This document shows positions 23,360 through 35,126 of a DNA stretch of 64,000 nt, piece by piece. Position 1 is the stretch's first letter. Each line of letters starts with the position of its first letter. The stretch covers positions 134,490,455-134,554,454 of the forward strand of contig NC_068937.1 of assembly GCF_016801865.2 (NCBI RefSeq). Reading direction: 5' to 3'. The DNA comes from Culex pipiens pallens. Lineage: Eukaryota; Arthropoda; Insecta; Diptera; Culicidae. The notes under the pieces are model-generated. The model searched no databases, was not told where the DNA came from, and worked only from the letters and a program-made list of their open reading frames with translations. Position numbers and translations under genes: made by a program.

Positions 23360-24137
23360 TTCTCTGTAAATATGTTATACTTTCGTTTGCAATCATCAGT
23401 CAAGCTTTATGTAAGTTACGCTAAATATGAACATAAGGAGTTTCTTTTAAAATTGAGAATTTCATGCAAGCTAGTTCTTGTCATCTGCCGACTACGGACT
23501 TCATACTCAAGTACCTTTGATATAATTGCATACTTAGGCTTTAAATTTCAACAATATTTTAAATTTAAAAAAACGTTTCATTAGAATTAGTAATTTTTCT
23601 TTAGAATTTACTATTTCTGGCCTCTGTATCCGGAACCATCATTGCCAGTCATTAATCAAAAAGTGAATTTTACCATCTACGACCTTAAACATTTAGCGTT
23701 GAATGGACACGCAGTATTTTATTAAACGGGATCTAATTTGATTAATATGACAAAGAACTTTGTACAAAGCTCTTAAAATTTATTCTATTTTATAGCATTT
23801 TAACCACTTCAACAGAAGTGTCCATTTTCATGGCCAGTATCAAAAACCATGATTTTCTTTTTTTTATTCTGGATGGCCAGTCTCGGCTTGGGCTGCATCT
23901 TGCTCCAGGCCATCTGCTTCCGGGCTTCCAGACGCCAGGTCCAGGTTGATGTTTGCTTCCCGACGTCAAACGAAAGAATGATTTCCCTGGACTGGCCAAG
24001 CCGGATTTTATTGGCCTAGAATGGAGACGTATGCCCCGCCCCTTTGCACAGTTTATCCCATAGGGGCAGAGGGGGCAGAATGGGCCATCCTTGGATTTCA
24101 GCTTTAGAATGAATTTGGACCAACTATAAAGCAAGGG

Positions 24138-26134
24138 CAGGGTGACCACTCAAATTCCATTTTCAAATTCCCGACTTTTTCCCGACTTTTTTCCAGACTT
24201 TTCCAGAATGCTCAAATAATAGGCATTTGTTATCTAAATAATGATTTCAAACAAAAAACTTTCTATAAAAAAGTCAATATTAACCACCGAAAAAAAAATT
24301 CTCAATGAATTTAAAAAAATCCAAATATAGGCATTTTTTGTAATTACAGAAATTAAACAACAAATAAAAAAACTTCAAAAATTGAATTTCATTATTATGA
24401 TTCAGAGTAGAAACACAAACAATTAGTCTTTGAAAAAATAATCGAAAGTTCAACAATACTTAAAACTTCCATGTTATTTTTTAAATTGGCAAACGTATAG
24501 TTTTTGATACTTCGTTTCAACTGGAAATTACAACAAGTTAAAGATAACTGAATTTAAAATCTTGATCCTGGTTTTTTAAACTTCATCATCATTTTAAATC
24601 AAAGAATGATTCAAACATAATTGGGTACTAAAGCCCTATGCCAATTTTTTATACAACGGTAAAAAACGCGATTAAAAACCTTTTCTGATCACTTTTTTTT
24701 TTAATTTTCAACACGATTAAAAACCTCTTCTGATCACTTTTTTTTAATTTTCATGCAAAAAAAAAAAAAATATTGAAAAGACAACATTTTTTCGATGGAT
24801 CAACTATGGTCCCCTTGGAACAAGCTGTCAAGGGTTCGTTCAAAAATTACGTCCATGAATAGGGGGAGGGGGGGGGGTCTGTGGTTTGTGACAGCCCATG
24901 TTTAAGGTATAGGAAAAGTGCGTGACAGGGGGGAGGGGGGGGGGGTTTGAAATCCCGAAAATCTCTGGACGTAATATTTGAACAAACCCCAAGTAGGAGC
25001 TTTTCTGTCAAGAAGGACCGCGAGGTTAATTTTTCAAAATTGATTTAAAAATCCATTTTAAGCTCTTTGTGGTCGTACAAAGGGTCATTGTACTCAGAAA
25101 AATAAGCTTTATCGCTGTAAACAATAATATCAGCAATCTAAGCTTCATTTAAGGACCCAATTGCTGTTATTATTCATTTAAAGGATTTAGAAAAATGTCA
25201 AGGAATTCATAACAAAATGTTTTTTTTCCTTTTTAATTTTGTAATTTTTGATATTGAATTTTCTAATCAATGCTAATTTATCTAGTGGTCAGTATTTAAC
25301 TGTTTGTTTTTTCAATTAAAATTCAGTTTGATATGATTGTATGTTTTCCCACTTTTTTTAAGCAAAATGTTTGATGAGACTATTTTTTTAAACAATTTTA
25401 TTGCAAAAAACTCAAAATTTCCTTGATTTTTTTTGCAATTTCAAAATTTTCTTTATGTTTTAAAAACGTAATTTTTTTTCAATTTTGGATTTTATGTGAT
25501 AATTAAGTTTTCCGAAAACTGAAAATAAAGCTTTATTTATGGTAGGTAATTTACCCATACTCACAAAAAAATGTTCAAGGGTAACATTTGGAAAAAAAAC
25601 ATATTTTAAATTACTTAATGAATTTAGTTAAACAATTAATAATATTTACAAAAAAAAACATTGCCACATTCAATTTGGAATCTGTTTTCAAATATTCAAT
25701 TTATGTGACAAAATTAAATAGAATCTATTAGGATTTATTTTTATATTAGTTTTTCATTGACTTTACCTCTTGTTTAATGAACAAAAAATAATAGCGATCA
25801 TTTGATTCATAGAAAAATATTATGAAAATCTGTGTCAAAGACCCCAATATTCATTAAGATTTTGAATGTCTTAAACAGCTTTTCAATACTCAAATATATT
25901 GAAATAGTCAAAAGAACCTTAAATTTAAAGAAAGTTACTAAAGCAGAAATGAGTGACTTCAATTTTAAAATTGTTCAAAAGTTGAAAAATAATTTTCAAA
26001 CAAGTATGCTCAGAATTCCCGACTTTTCCCGACTTTTTGACAAAAAATCACAAATTCCCGACTTTTTCCCGATTTTTTGCGGATTTTGGCGAATTCCCGA
26101 CTTTCCCGATTTCCCGACTTGAGTGGCCACCCTG
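24138..26134. mobile_element. CAGGGTG-ended TIR element, copy 1
   Basis: Begins CAGGGTGACCACTCAAATTC and ends in GAGTGGCCACCCTG; flanked by the direct repeat CAAGGG. Subterminal repeats of the type TTCCCGACTTTTTCCCGA line both ends. 1997 bp, no transposase. A second copy, in reverse, lies at 52874-54347. The ends suggest hAT-like ancestry, but the 6-bp duplication is shorter than the usual 8. Confidence 0.7.
24832..24989. mobile_element. Small MITE with GGGTTCGTTCAAAAATTACGTC ends
   Basis: The left end GGGTTCGTTCAAAAATTACG is the near-inverse of the right end CGTAATATTTGAACAAACCC. The middle has two G-runs. It sits inside the CAGGGTG element, so it is younger. A similar single end lies at about 57998-58022. 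Confidence 0.6.
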
Positions 26135-27068
26135 CAAGGGTCTTATAAAAGACGTCAAATATCATCACCACACCGAAAACGAAGTTTGAATTCATTGTAT
26201 TTTTCGAATTATGAGCAAAAATGTAAATTATTGACAAAACCACGCAAATGTTGTTTTTTTTTCGAGGTTCTTAAATAAGCTTTCTCGAAAGTTAGATTGA
26301 TGGAAACAGTTTGTTCAATGTTTATAATGTTACGAGGAGCTATTACGAAGGTAATCAAACAACAACGGAACCTTCAAATCATGTACAGACTTGGTGGTGG
26401 AAGTGTTTAATAAAAATCCACTTGGGGGCAGAATGGGCCACACTTATCCTGCCTTATAAAAACAATCAAAAGTTATGAAATTTTTATTAAATGGATTTTT
26501 TCACTCCTGGTAGCTTAAAAAATCACGTTCAATGCAACATTGGTTGATTTTTTAATTGTTTTGATGCTTATTCATAAAAAATGTGTATTTTTTCGACATA
26601 TTTACACTATTTTCAAAAATCTTTGTTTTGTTAAGTTACTATTTTTATAAAAGTGATCAAATTTCATGGAAACTATGTTGGAAAGGTCCCTCAAGTCATT
26701 TCTTATCACCCTTCAACGTTGTATTAGAAGAAATGGCTTGTTTTCTAAGGTGGCCCATTCTGCCCCACAGGGTGGTCCATTCTGCCCCGCACCCTGGAAA
26801 GTTGGTCGAACAAACTTTTTTTTTAAAGTGGCTCAAAAATAGTTTTAAGTAAAAAAATTTCATCAACCAAGTATGCAACATTGAAGGGAACATTCCAAAG
26901 CATAAGCCTACTACACTGGATTCATAAAATTGTATGTTATTTCATGGTTTTCGGTACATTTTACTTAGGTGGACCATTCTGCCCCTCCTGCCCCTACCTA
27001 CGTCATTCGCTTTTGGATGCGCGTATTGTTGAAACTTCCATGCAATAGTAAATTGTTGCGTTGCAGAC

Positions 27069-27103
27069 CACTTCCCTAACACGGACGGGAACTTCAAGTA
27101 TCT
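27069..27103 (+). repeat. Dispersed repeat copy 2
   Basis: Same core as the copy near 1.5 kb: CTTCCCTAACACGGACGGGA then ACTTCAAGTATCTAA. It lies in mobile-element-like DNA. Confidence 0.55.
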
Positions 27104-27435
27104 AATGGGGAATCATAACGTGGGTTACGTGACGTAACGCGCAATACATCGTTCGTTTTTTGTGAATTGACACCGCATCAGAAATAAAGCCCGGAGGACA
27201 ATTTTTTTGGTCGAGTTTAAAGGATTTTGTCATCATGGATTTACAATAGTTATTTTACGCTTACAATGGACATTCTTTTATTCGTCGAACACAACCAATA
27301 GTCACCAGTGACACTTCCGGAACAAACCGATCCCAGAAGCCGGTCGACTGTACATTTTGTTTCACCTGACAAGTTAATGCATGCAACACAAACTAATCAA
27401 ACGGTCACGTTAATTTCGGCCAAACAGATACTTAC

Positions 27436-27483
27436 CTTTTCATCGGAGTCATCCAGAGTCGCCGTCGTGAGACCTTTTGGCAA
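27436..27483 (-). other. Putative 48-nt minus-strand exon
   Basis: A stretch with an acceptor (CTAG) and a strong AAG|GTAAGT donor, open throughout (16 codons, ends LDDSDEK). It could be a 3' UTR exon of the hnRNP gene or a 5' exon of a minus-strand transcript. No partner exon was identified; its phase does not fit the second exon of the Mekk1-type gene. Confidence 0.25.
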
Positions 27484-30048
27484 CTAGGAACTACGGACTG
27501 TTATTGTTTTTTCAACAACAAGATTTGGGGGAAAGCACCAACGCAAAAAGAAGACGAAAGGAAAAACCGATTAGTGGATTAGCGTTTAAAAATTGGGAGA
27601 AAACATAAAATCTAGTATGCTGTTGAATCATTGTATGGTCGGGAAATTGTGTCTAGTTAGCGATCTCGCCTAGAAGGTTCTGTACAACTCTCAGCCAAAC
27701 TGAGACAGATTCGCTCCTACGACTCTTGTTTGCTCTAAGAGCAGCGCCCGGGAATCAAAAAGGGATCGTGGTGGTGTGAATGGGTTGTTTGGTGTTGGTG
27801 TTTCTCTACACGACCGTGTAACTTACTAGCGGTTTCGTTCCTTTTTACTAACCATGATCTCTGCCTGGCCTGGCCCCTGTCATAGTCTGCGCTCTCTGAC
27901 AAAGCTCTACCACACCTATATTAATTGGAAGGGGAAAAAAGTGAAATCTGACGCCAAACTTACTCGCTAAAAGAAAAACAAACTGGTTTTGGTTTTTTTC
28001 TCACTATACTTTTTATCCTTTACTAGTCTCGAAATTTTTACTTGATTTGAACATTTAGTTTGATTAAATCTTAAGTTGTTCTTTAATGCTACACGTTAGT
28101 ACAGTTGAATCGTTACTTCTCGCTTCTGTTGTGACTTGCTTCTCATTCTTTGTTATGCCTTTTGTCGTTCCACTCTCTTTTCTACTTCTGTGACATAGAA
28201 GTTTACAAACTACCATTTATTCTATTGTTTTCGTCTGCGAGACTTGCTGCAGAATGTTGGGTTTGAGGTTTAAAAAATCCGTTCAACGAAAGGGAAATAG
28301 TTGGATTTGCTTTGTTTTTGTGGGACGGAAGGCCAACCAATAAATAATCCAAACCAAGGAAAGGAAACGAAAATCTGCGTGGAAAATTTGGGCAGATTTG
28401 TTTCAAGAATCATAAAAAAAAACAGCACGCTTCAGAACGGTTACTTGCTGAGTCGAGAAAATATTTATAAAACAAAAAAAAGATTTGATAGAAAATATGT
28501 ACAGATGTTTGCGTTAAGTTTGATTCTCATAACTTGCCTTCTCTTCACTGTACCTTCTACCATCTGTTTAATCTTCTGCTCAACTAGTAAATTTGTTTTG
28601 TTTTGGTATGCTTTTAGTGTGGTTTTTTGTATAATCTTTATCTTTTGATGGACGATTTTTACGAGTTTTTTTTTCTTACCTAAACATTCCTTTACTATAC
28701 TTAATTGTTTCTTTTTTTGTGTGTGTAATATTTGTGGATGTGTGTGTAATGTGTTTGTGTAGGCGTATATTGCGAGAGAAAAATAAGGATAACTTGTTCT
28801 TACAACCGAACCTTACAAAGTAGTGTTTGTCTACGTTTAAATGTTTGCATAATCAATATTTCTTCTGCTTTGTTTCACCTCAATTTGTCACACAATTCGT
28901 AAGAAAAACGAAACAAAAAAAAGATCCCGAAAATTTCTGCTCTTTTACATCTGCTTCTCGCGGGAAGAAATTCCAGTGAGAGAAAGAAGAAAGCGCGCGT
29001 GTTTCTCCGGGACTCCACTAACAGCTTATCTGCGAGCGACTGATTGTACTTTGCTGGTGGTTGTGTTCTTGTTCTTCTCGTGTCTAGTTTTGCCCACCAC
29101 TGCTTACTCCTCTTCTTCTCACTAAAAGTTCTCCCTCACCCCAAATTTGCATGATTTGTCTATTATAATTGTGTTGTTGTTTCCTTCTCAATTTGCTGTA
29201 TTCTTGGTTAGCGTAATAAAAAAAAATAAGAATGCTTTCGCGTCCTGCACTCTCCCGCTCTTTCTCTGTTTCTGCTTTCACGATCCCATCTGCCATCCTT
29301 CTCCTTCTTCGTTATCCTCTTTCTGGCGAGCGCTGATGCCTATTGTTCTCTCTGCCTCTGTTTACTTCTCTCTCTCTCTTTCTTTTTGTCTGTGCTTCAG
29401 TCAATCAACTCCTGATTTCTGAACCTCTCAACTTGCTTGACTTACTCTCTCTCTCTCTCTGTCTGTTTCTCAACACACCTAATAAAAATGCAAAAAATTA
29501 AGAGAATATACCATGCATTAGAAATGACCAACTAGAGATAGTGGAAAGAGAATTTGATTGTTTTGGTGGGGGGGTTGAATGTAAATGCTGTTCACGAAGT
29601 GCGCTTTCAGACTAATTTACTTTCTCTGCCAGAAACTAAATGAAGGAAAAAACAAAAACAAACAAAGAACAAGAAGATCTCAATGTGAATCAAAATTACT
29701 GTCTGCTGTGCTCTTTAGAAATTGGGCTGCCCTTCTAAACCTCCCGACAGTGATTGAAACTCACACCTTTTTCTCTCCCACCCGTCCCAACCTTGGCACA
29801 AATTGAAACAAACTCACTGAAGCAGCAAAGACGTTTTGCCGAAAAATTGCAATCAACACAGGGAGAACGAAAAACTCAAGAAGGGAAAAGAAACAGGGGT
29901 GGGTGTGTGTGTTTAAGGAACGAAAAATAAAAGAGGAAAACGAAATCAACCGATAGTTACCTTGTACACAGTAGAATGTGTAGCTTTGTCCGTCCTCCAG
30001 AGGTGCATCAGGCCGCCGTTGTCGAAGGTGGTCCCCAAAAGGTCCATT
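27437..30048 (-). other. Probable 3' UTR / downstream region of the hnRNP gene
   Basis: After the stop at 30049, the minus strand has an AAG|GTAACT donor ending an exon at 29961, so part of the 3' UTR may be spliced. From about 28.0 to 29.9 kb the DNA is simple, T- and TC-rich on the plus strand and free of recognisable genes. I could not place a single poly(A) site. Confidence 0.4.
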
Positions 30049-33000
30049 TTAATACCTTCGGTTGCCGGCGCCTCCGTAGCCGCCCCCGCTGCCGAATCCA
30101 CCCTGGTTACCTGGAATGGGACAGACGGAATATCGTTGAGGTTAGCTGGTTGCTGCGCAATTGTAATTGGCGATTGAGCACTTTTCAGAAATGTTGAACA
30201 AATTAGACGCTGATTAGAGGAAATCACCAACTTGACATTTCCACCTATTCCCGTCGCTCAATAGCAAAACAAGAATGCGAGCAGAAAAAGGTCACTTTTC
30301 ACTTAAACTTTTCGCTTATCACAAATCGCTTAAACTGGGACAATTCAACACTGGCGAAATATTTTTACTATCAAATCAATTCATTTAAACAAAAAAAAAG
30401 TTTTCGAAAAACCGACATTTTCAAGCAAAATGAGCGCTTTCCTAACACCGACGGGAAGGTCAAGTACCTAGGATGCATAAAATTGGCCACCGAAAAAGCG
30501 CTTCCCTAACACGGATGTAAACTTCAAGTACCAAGAATGCACAACATTTTGCGTTTACGTTATTCAACACCATTCCGGTTATGTCGCGGCATAACTGATT
30601 GTTTTTTCTTGACTTCTTTCTGCGCTACGAGGAGTTGTTCTTTGGGATAAACGCAGGGCACCGCTCTCCCGCCAACGGAGGTGAAACCGATCCGGAGCAG
30701 TTGACACACTTTTTGGCTTGCGTTTCTTTGGCTTTACACTTTTCTGTGCTGCTGCTGTGAAGTTCATTGGTCAGCTTCTTGAGACTGGTCTATATCCCTT
30801 GGGGACGATTACGATGAACGGTGTTTCATCTACGGCGGGAAGCTGCTGCTTCCGCTTGATGGCGCAGACTATCAAGACATATAACTGATGGTCTGAGAGC
30901 AGCTTCTTGATGAATTCCGGTTCCAAGTAAGGAAGTCCTTGAATAACGTTTTTTTTTTTTCCTTGGATGGCCCACCCATACACAGTTTTTGTAGCATGGA
31001 AGGATTACGAGCAGATATCTTTCGATAATTCTATCGTCTATTATTGAGTGTCCTTTGATCTAACTCTACATCCGTGTATGCCCATCCGTTCCTCTCTTAC
31101 TTCATCTCAAGGCGCTCTTACAAAAACCTATGTAGAGTTCTTTTGTCTATCACTCAGATTGCAGCTTCCATTTAGGGTATTGAGATCATTTGCTATCCCT
31201 GTAGAACTGCACCTTATGCTTCTTCGGAAACCTTTGGGATTGGAATTATCAACGTCTTCTTCATGCACCTGAAAACAATATTGGACGCAGTAAACCGCTA
31301 CGATCTCCTAACCCTTCTCCTCGCTGAAATCATCTCGCTGGGTTGTGTATTGTCCTCGCTAGCTTCCTCACGCTCTATTTCGTCATGCCAAAACAAAAAT
31401 ATAACTAATTCTTACGTTAAAGTCCTCTTATATTTGTCTCTGGTTAGTGTGAAAAGTGCTCAAGTCGTGTACAAAGTATCAGTCAAGTAATGCTGTTTCG
31501 GAGCGGTAACCGTACCATACGTACCCCCCTCGTACGATTCCATTCCGTACGGTGCCGACCGCTGGTTCTGGTAGCCTCCGGCGCGCACCGGCCCGGCGTT
31601 GTAGCCCTGCTGGTAGTTGTTGCCGAAGCCGGCCTCGAAGCCTCCCTGCTGCTGGCCCCAACCGCCCTGCTGCTGTCCCCAGCCACCCTGCTGGCCACAG
31701 CTCTGGTCCCACGGGTTTCCACCCTGGTTCCAGTTTCCGCCACCTCCGGTCTGGCCGTACCCACCCCCGTTTCCGTAGCCTCCGTTGCTGAATCCACCCT
31801 GCTGCTGGAATCCACCTCCGTTACCCCACTCGCCCTGGCCGCCACGCTGGCCCTGGCCCCAACCGCCACCTCCACGACCTCCTCCCTGGCCCCAGCTCTG
31901 GGACGGTCCACCACCACGGGGCGGATTTCCCCAGGCTCCACCACCGCCGCCACCTCCACCGCGCACTCCGTCACTCTTGAACCGGTCCATCTCCTGCTTC
32001 GGCAGCGCCTTCTTCACGTCCAGCATCTTGTTCTGGATGGTGTGGCTCTTTTGGACTGCGGAAAAATAGAAAATTAGTCGCAAGGTCATGTCGCGCAACC
32101 CACGCCCCAAAAATACTCACGGATGATCTTGTCCACGGGGTCGTAATCGTCAAACTCGACGAACCCGAAGCCGCGCTTCTTGCCCGACTCCTTCTCCGTC
32201 ACGATGCACGCCGAGATGACGTTGCCGAACTTGCCAAAGTAGTCCCGCAGGTGCTCCTCGTCAAAGTCGTCCCGCAGGCCGCCCACGAACAGCTTCTTGA
32301 CCGAGGCGCCCGCCTCCGGCCGGTTAATGTCCTGCCGGGGGACGGCCCGCTTGGGCTCCACCACGCGGCCATCGATCTTGTGCGGTCGCTTCTGCTGCGC
32401 CTCGTCCACCATGTACGGCTTCGAGTACGTGATGAAGCCGAAGCCGCGGCTCCGCTTCGTCTTGGGGTCCTTCATGACCACCACGTCCACGACCTTGCCC
32501 CACTTTTCAAAGTACGCCTTCAGCGTTTCGTCCGTGGTGCGGTAGTCCAGCCCGCCGATGAACAGCTTGCGCAGGTGCTCGGGCTCGCGGATCTCCTAGA
32601 GGGGAAGAGAGACGGAAATCGTGATTAACGTGAATTTACATTGCCCAATCGCGATGTTCTAGTTTACAACCCCTTCCCCCATCCACCCTTCGGGTTCCGG
32701 GACCTGCGCGCTCGTGTTACAATCTTCCCGCCCTTCTTACTTCCTCTTCCAGTCAGTCAGCAAGTCGCGGGGGTAACAAGTCAAATCAACACGAAAGTGG
32801 CACACACACACATCAATCGATAAAAATAAAATTGAATATTTTGAGCTGAACGCTTTCCGGTCTCTCCGGCGGCGGACTGACTTTTGATTGGCTTTCATTG
32901 AAGCGGCAGTTTCTCAATGTTGGACGTGCTCGTTCGGGAAATAATATTGCTGGGGAGGGGGTGAAGTTGAAGAAGTGTGCGGGGGCAATGACCGAACAAA

Positions 33001-33715
33001 ACGAAAAAGAAGTGCTCACGCGAGAGGGCAAGAAAACGAAGAAGCCATTTCCATGCCGTGCCGCGGTTCATTAATTGAAGAAAATGCGATCAAGCAAAAC
33101 TGTCTGAAGTGAGTCGAAGGAGTTCGATTTTTTAGAGCCCACTTCATAACATCACCGCTCGGTTGGCACGTCGACAGTAAAATTTTTACTGAAGCATCGA
33201 GCGAAAAATCGGACATTTTTGCAAACATCGCTTGAGTTTATTTCTCAAAGCAATAAAACGTCACGGTACTTATCGCACCGTTATTTTCCAGATGTTTGAA
33301 AAATAAAAAGTAACTTCAAGCGTTGTTTACATTTGCACACCAAGCAAACCACAAACACTCTTGTTTAATCATCAATCAGTCGTGAAAAGTGCCGAGCGAT
33401 ATTTTCTTCAGCTTTTGGTGTGATTGCAGCATGATATCATCGCCTGCTTTGCTTCTTTTTTCTTCGACGCGTCGATTTTTTCTTGAAATTTCCAACATGG
33501 CGGCGCAATTTCAAGCACCAAAAACCCAAGCCAGATTCTTTCAACTAGAATTTTCGCAAAAATATCATTCGACAAGCTTTCAAATTACTTTTAAAACAAC
33601 TATCAAACATCTAGACACAAAACTACACTATTTTCAACCAGAAAATCCCCCCAAATCAAACGAAACTTACCTCGTCACCGTTCTGGTGATCGCCATTTTG
33701 GTGGTCCTCGCTCAT
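30049..33715 (-). CDS. Hrb98DE: hnRNP A1-type RNA-binding protein (Hrb98DE/Hrb87F type)
   Basis: Nuclear pre-mRNA-binding protein acting in splicing and mRNA packaging. Minus-strand exons 33715-33671, 32595-32121, 32055-31525 and 30110-30049 join in phase to 1113 nt, 370 aa. The protein starts MSEDHQNGDHQNGDE. RRM1 has RNP2 LFIGGL (26-31) and RNP1 RGFGFITY (65-72); RRM2 has KLFVGGL (116-122) and RGFGFVEF (156-163); the inter-RRM linker carries PHKIDGRVVEPKRAVPRQD. Residues from about 204 on are Gly/Gln/Asn/Tyr-rich, a low-complexity domain ending GNRRY. Exon 3 has a G|GTACGT donor that restores phase with the last exon; if the intron is kept, exon 3 reads on to TLYTT and stops at about 31460, giving another C terminus. 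Hrb87F and Hrb98DE are close paralogues, so the exact symbol is uncertain. Confidence 0.9.
30432..30538 (+). repeat. Dispersed repeat copies 3 and 4 in the hnRNP last intron
   Basis: Two direct copies about 67 bp apart, each with GCGCTTYCCTAACACSGAYG and TCAAGTACC. Whether they are ends of one element or a two-unit tandem repeat is unclear. Confidence 0.55.
31005..31260 (-). mobile_element. Non-LTR retrotransposon 3' fragment in the hnRNP last intron
   Basis: Reverse-strand match to the tail at 55540-55735 (shared AGAATTATCGAAAGATATCTGC and AAATGGAAGCTGCAATCT). No coding part left. Confidence 0.6.
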
Positions 33716-34046
33716 GATTTCGCTCGGTAGATTTTCCTTCTTGGTCACAATTTAAACTGGATTCCACCCGAATCCGGTTCGACTTCCGGTAGTTTTAGTA
33801 CTGGCACCGGAAACAAAGTAGGCGAGCAAAGGAGAGGGGCGCGCGCGGAACAAACACACTTGCAGCTTTTTTTCCTTGCTTTTTTCACTCTCTCTCTTCA
33901 ATCGGTCGTAGTCGTGGCAGAGAGAAAACGACCCGCGCGCAACGAAAGGCAAAACTGAAGTGAAGTGAAGAAGCTGGCTCGGCTCGTTTTCGGGTTGGTT
34001 CCCGTGAAGAAGAAGAAAAATGGCGGCGGCGGCGGCGGGGTAGCTG
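33716..34046 (-). promoter_or_regulatory. 5' UTR and promoter region of the hnRNP gene
   Basis: About 330 bp between the hnRNP start codon and the first transposon-like end at 34047. It is richer in GC than its surroundings and includes a short GGC repeat at 34022-34039. I see no convincing TATA box. The promoter must lie here or inside the adjoining element, so the large insertion borders the promoter. Confidence 0.35.
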
Positions 34047-34119
34047 ATCAGGGATGCCAGATGAAATTTTGAGTTATCTGCAAATTTTTTTTCAAATATC
34101 TGCAAAAATCTGCAAACTC

Positions 34120-35120
34120 AAATACACGAAAAACTAGGTTTATGGATTCCTATCCTACAATTCTGTTTAACAAAATTATGGTGTTTAACTCAAACAACGT
34201 GCACATGTCTTTTTTATGTACTTAAATCTGTGTGAAAACAAACTATTTAGCTAAAATTATTTACAATATTTTCAAATAATTTGAAAAAGTCTTCATAAAA
34301 TATACTATAGCTTCAATTAAATCTTATTTACCTGCATTCCTTTTCGATAAACGGCAGGATACCCTTAGTATAACTTTAAAATTATACAAACAGTATTCTA
34401 AAAATTAACATATTTTTGTCAAGATACCTTTTGTATGTTTTATTCCTCAAATTTGTGTTTTCCTATTTCCAGATTAGGCTAATATAAATATACTTTTTAA
34501 GGTTTTTTTTCAATGTTTTCGAAGACAAAAAAAAATTAACTGTCTTCTAAAATAATTTTAATTCAATAATTTCGGCATGGTTTTCGCGACGGTTTTAGTT
34601 TTGCCTATTTTGTGATACTTTTGAATAACTTAACAAAAAGTTAAATAAAAATATGCGATAGTATTATTTCGTGCAGTATTGTATCTAAATTATTGTTTCA
34701 ACGGCTATCAACGGTTTAAGCTGATTTCACGTAATTATATTTTTAAATCTTTAAAGTCCATGTAGCATATTTTCAGATAAGTCTAATTTTTTGATAACCA
34801 TTTCAATGGCTTATTTTTCTTGCACCACTTTACTTGAATTGTTTACTATTTGTATGGTCATGTCAGTTATTTTCATAAACTTCAAATTTATCATAATTCT
34901 TATAAGTGGAAAGGAGTTATTGTTGCATCTCGCTGTAAAAATACATATGCGACAATTTTCTAAATTGATACGAAAGTTTTTATTTATTTCAAATGTAGGT
35001 CTCTGAATTCTTAATTCATTCATATGAAAATTCATTGTTCGCTTCGCTTCGCTTTTTTACTTGTAATTAAAGGATGACTTACTCAACAAATAAAAAAGGT
35101 GCAGGTGGTTATATTACACA
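34120..35120. other. AT-rich interior, no gene seen
   Basis: Left interior of the 10.3-kb bounded region. Open frames are short and non-specific. Confidence 0.3.
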
Positions 35121-35126
35121 TGACCA

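Larger units (their letters stand above)
24061..26996. mobile_element. TA-flanked TIR element with GGGGCAG ends
   Basis: Starts TAGGGGCAGAGGGGGCAGAA and ends in the near-inverse CCTCCTGCCCCTA. Internal copies of GGGGCAGAATGGNCCA lie near 26425, 26752 and 26775. No transposase. It is broken by the 24138-26134 insertion. Confidence 0.65.
23746..27190. mobile_element. Composite unit A: GACAAAGAACTTTGT-ended element with nested insertions
   Basis: Starts with GACAAAGAACTTTGTAC. Its 23.82-24.02 kb part (GGCCAGTATCAAAAACCAT, GGCCATCTGCTTCC) and right part (AATTGACACCGC) resemble the unit at 35.13-36.37 kb. Elements at 24061-26996 and 24138-26134 are inserted inside. Ends are approximate. Confidence 0.4.
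30111..31525 (-). other. Last intron of the hnRNP gene
   Basis: About 1.4 kb with a G|GTACGT donor and TTCCAG acceptor. It carries the LINE tail fragment and two copies of the dispersed GCGCTTCC repeat, so it has grown by insertions. Confidence 0.6.

Noticed and set aside
30579..30983. Minus-strand frames of 62 and 70 codons in the hnRNP intron
   Set aside because: One has a basic, Lys/Pro-rich run but no family resemblance I can defend; they may be mobile-element remains.
31490..32077. Plus-strand 195-codon frame
   Set aside because: Antisense of the Gly/Gln-rich hnRNP tail; low-complexity shadow.
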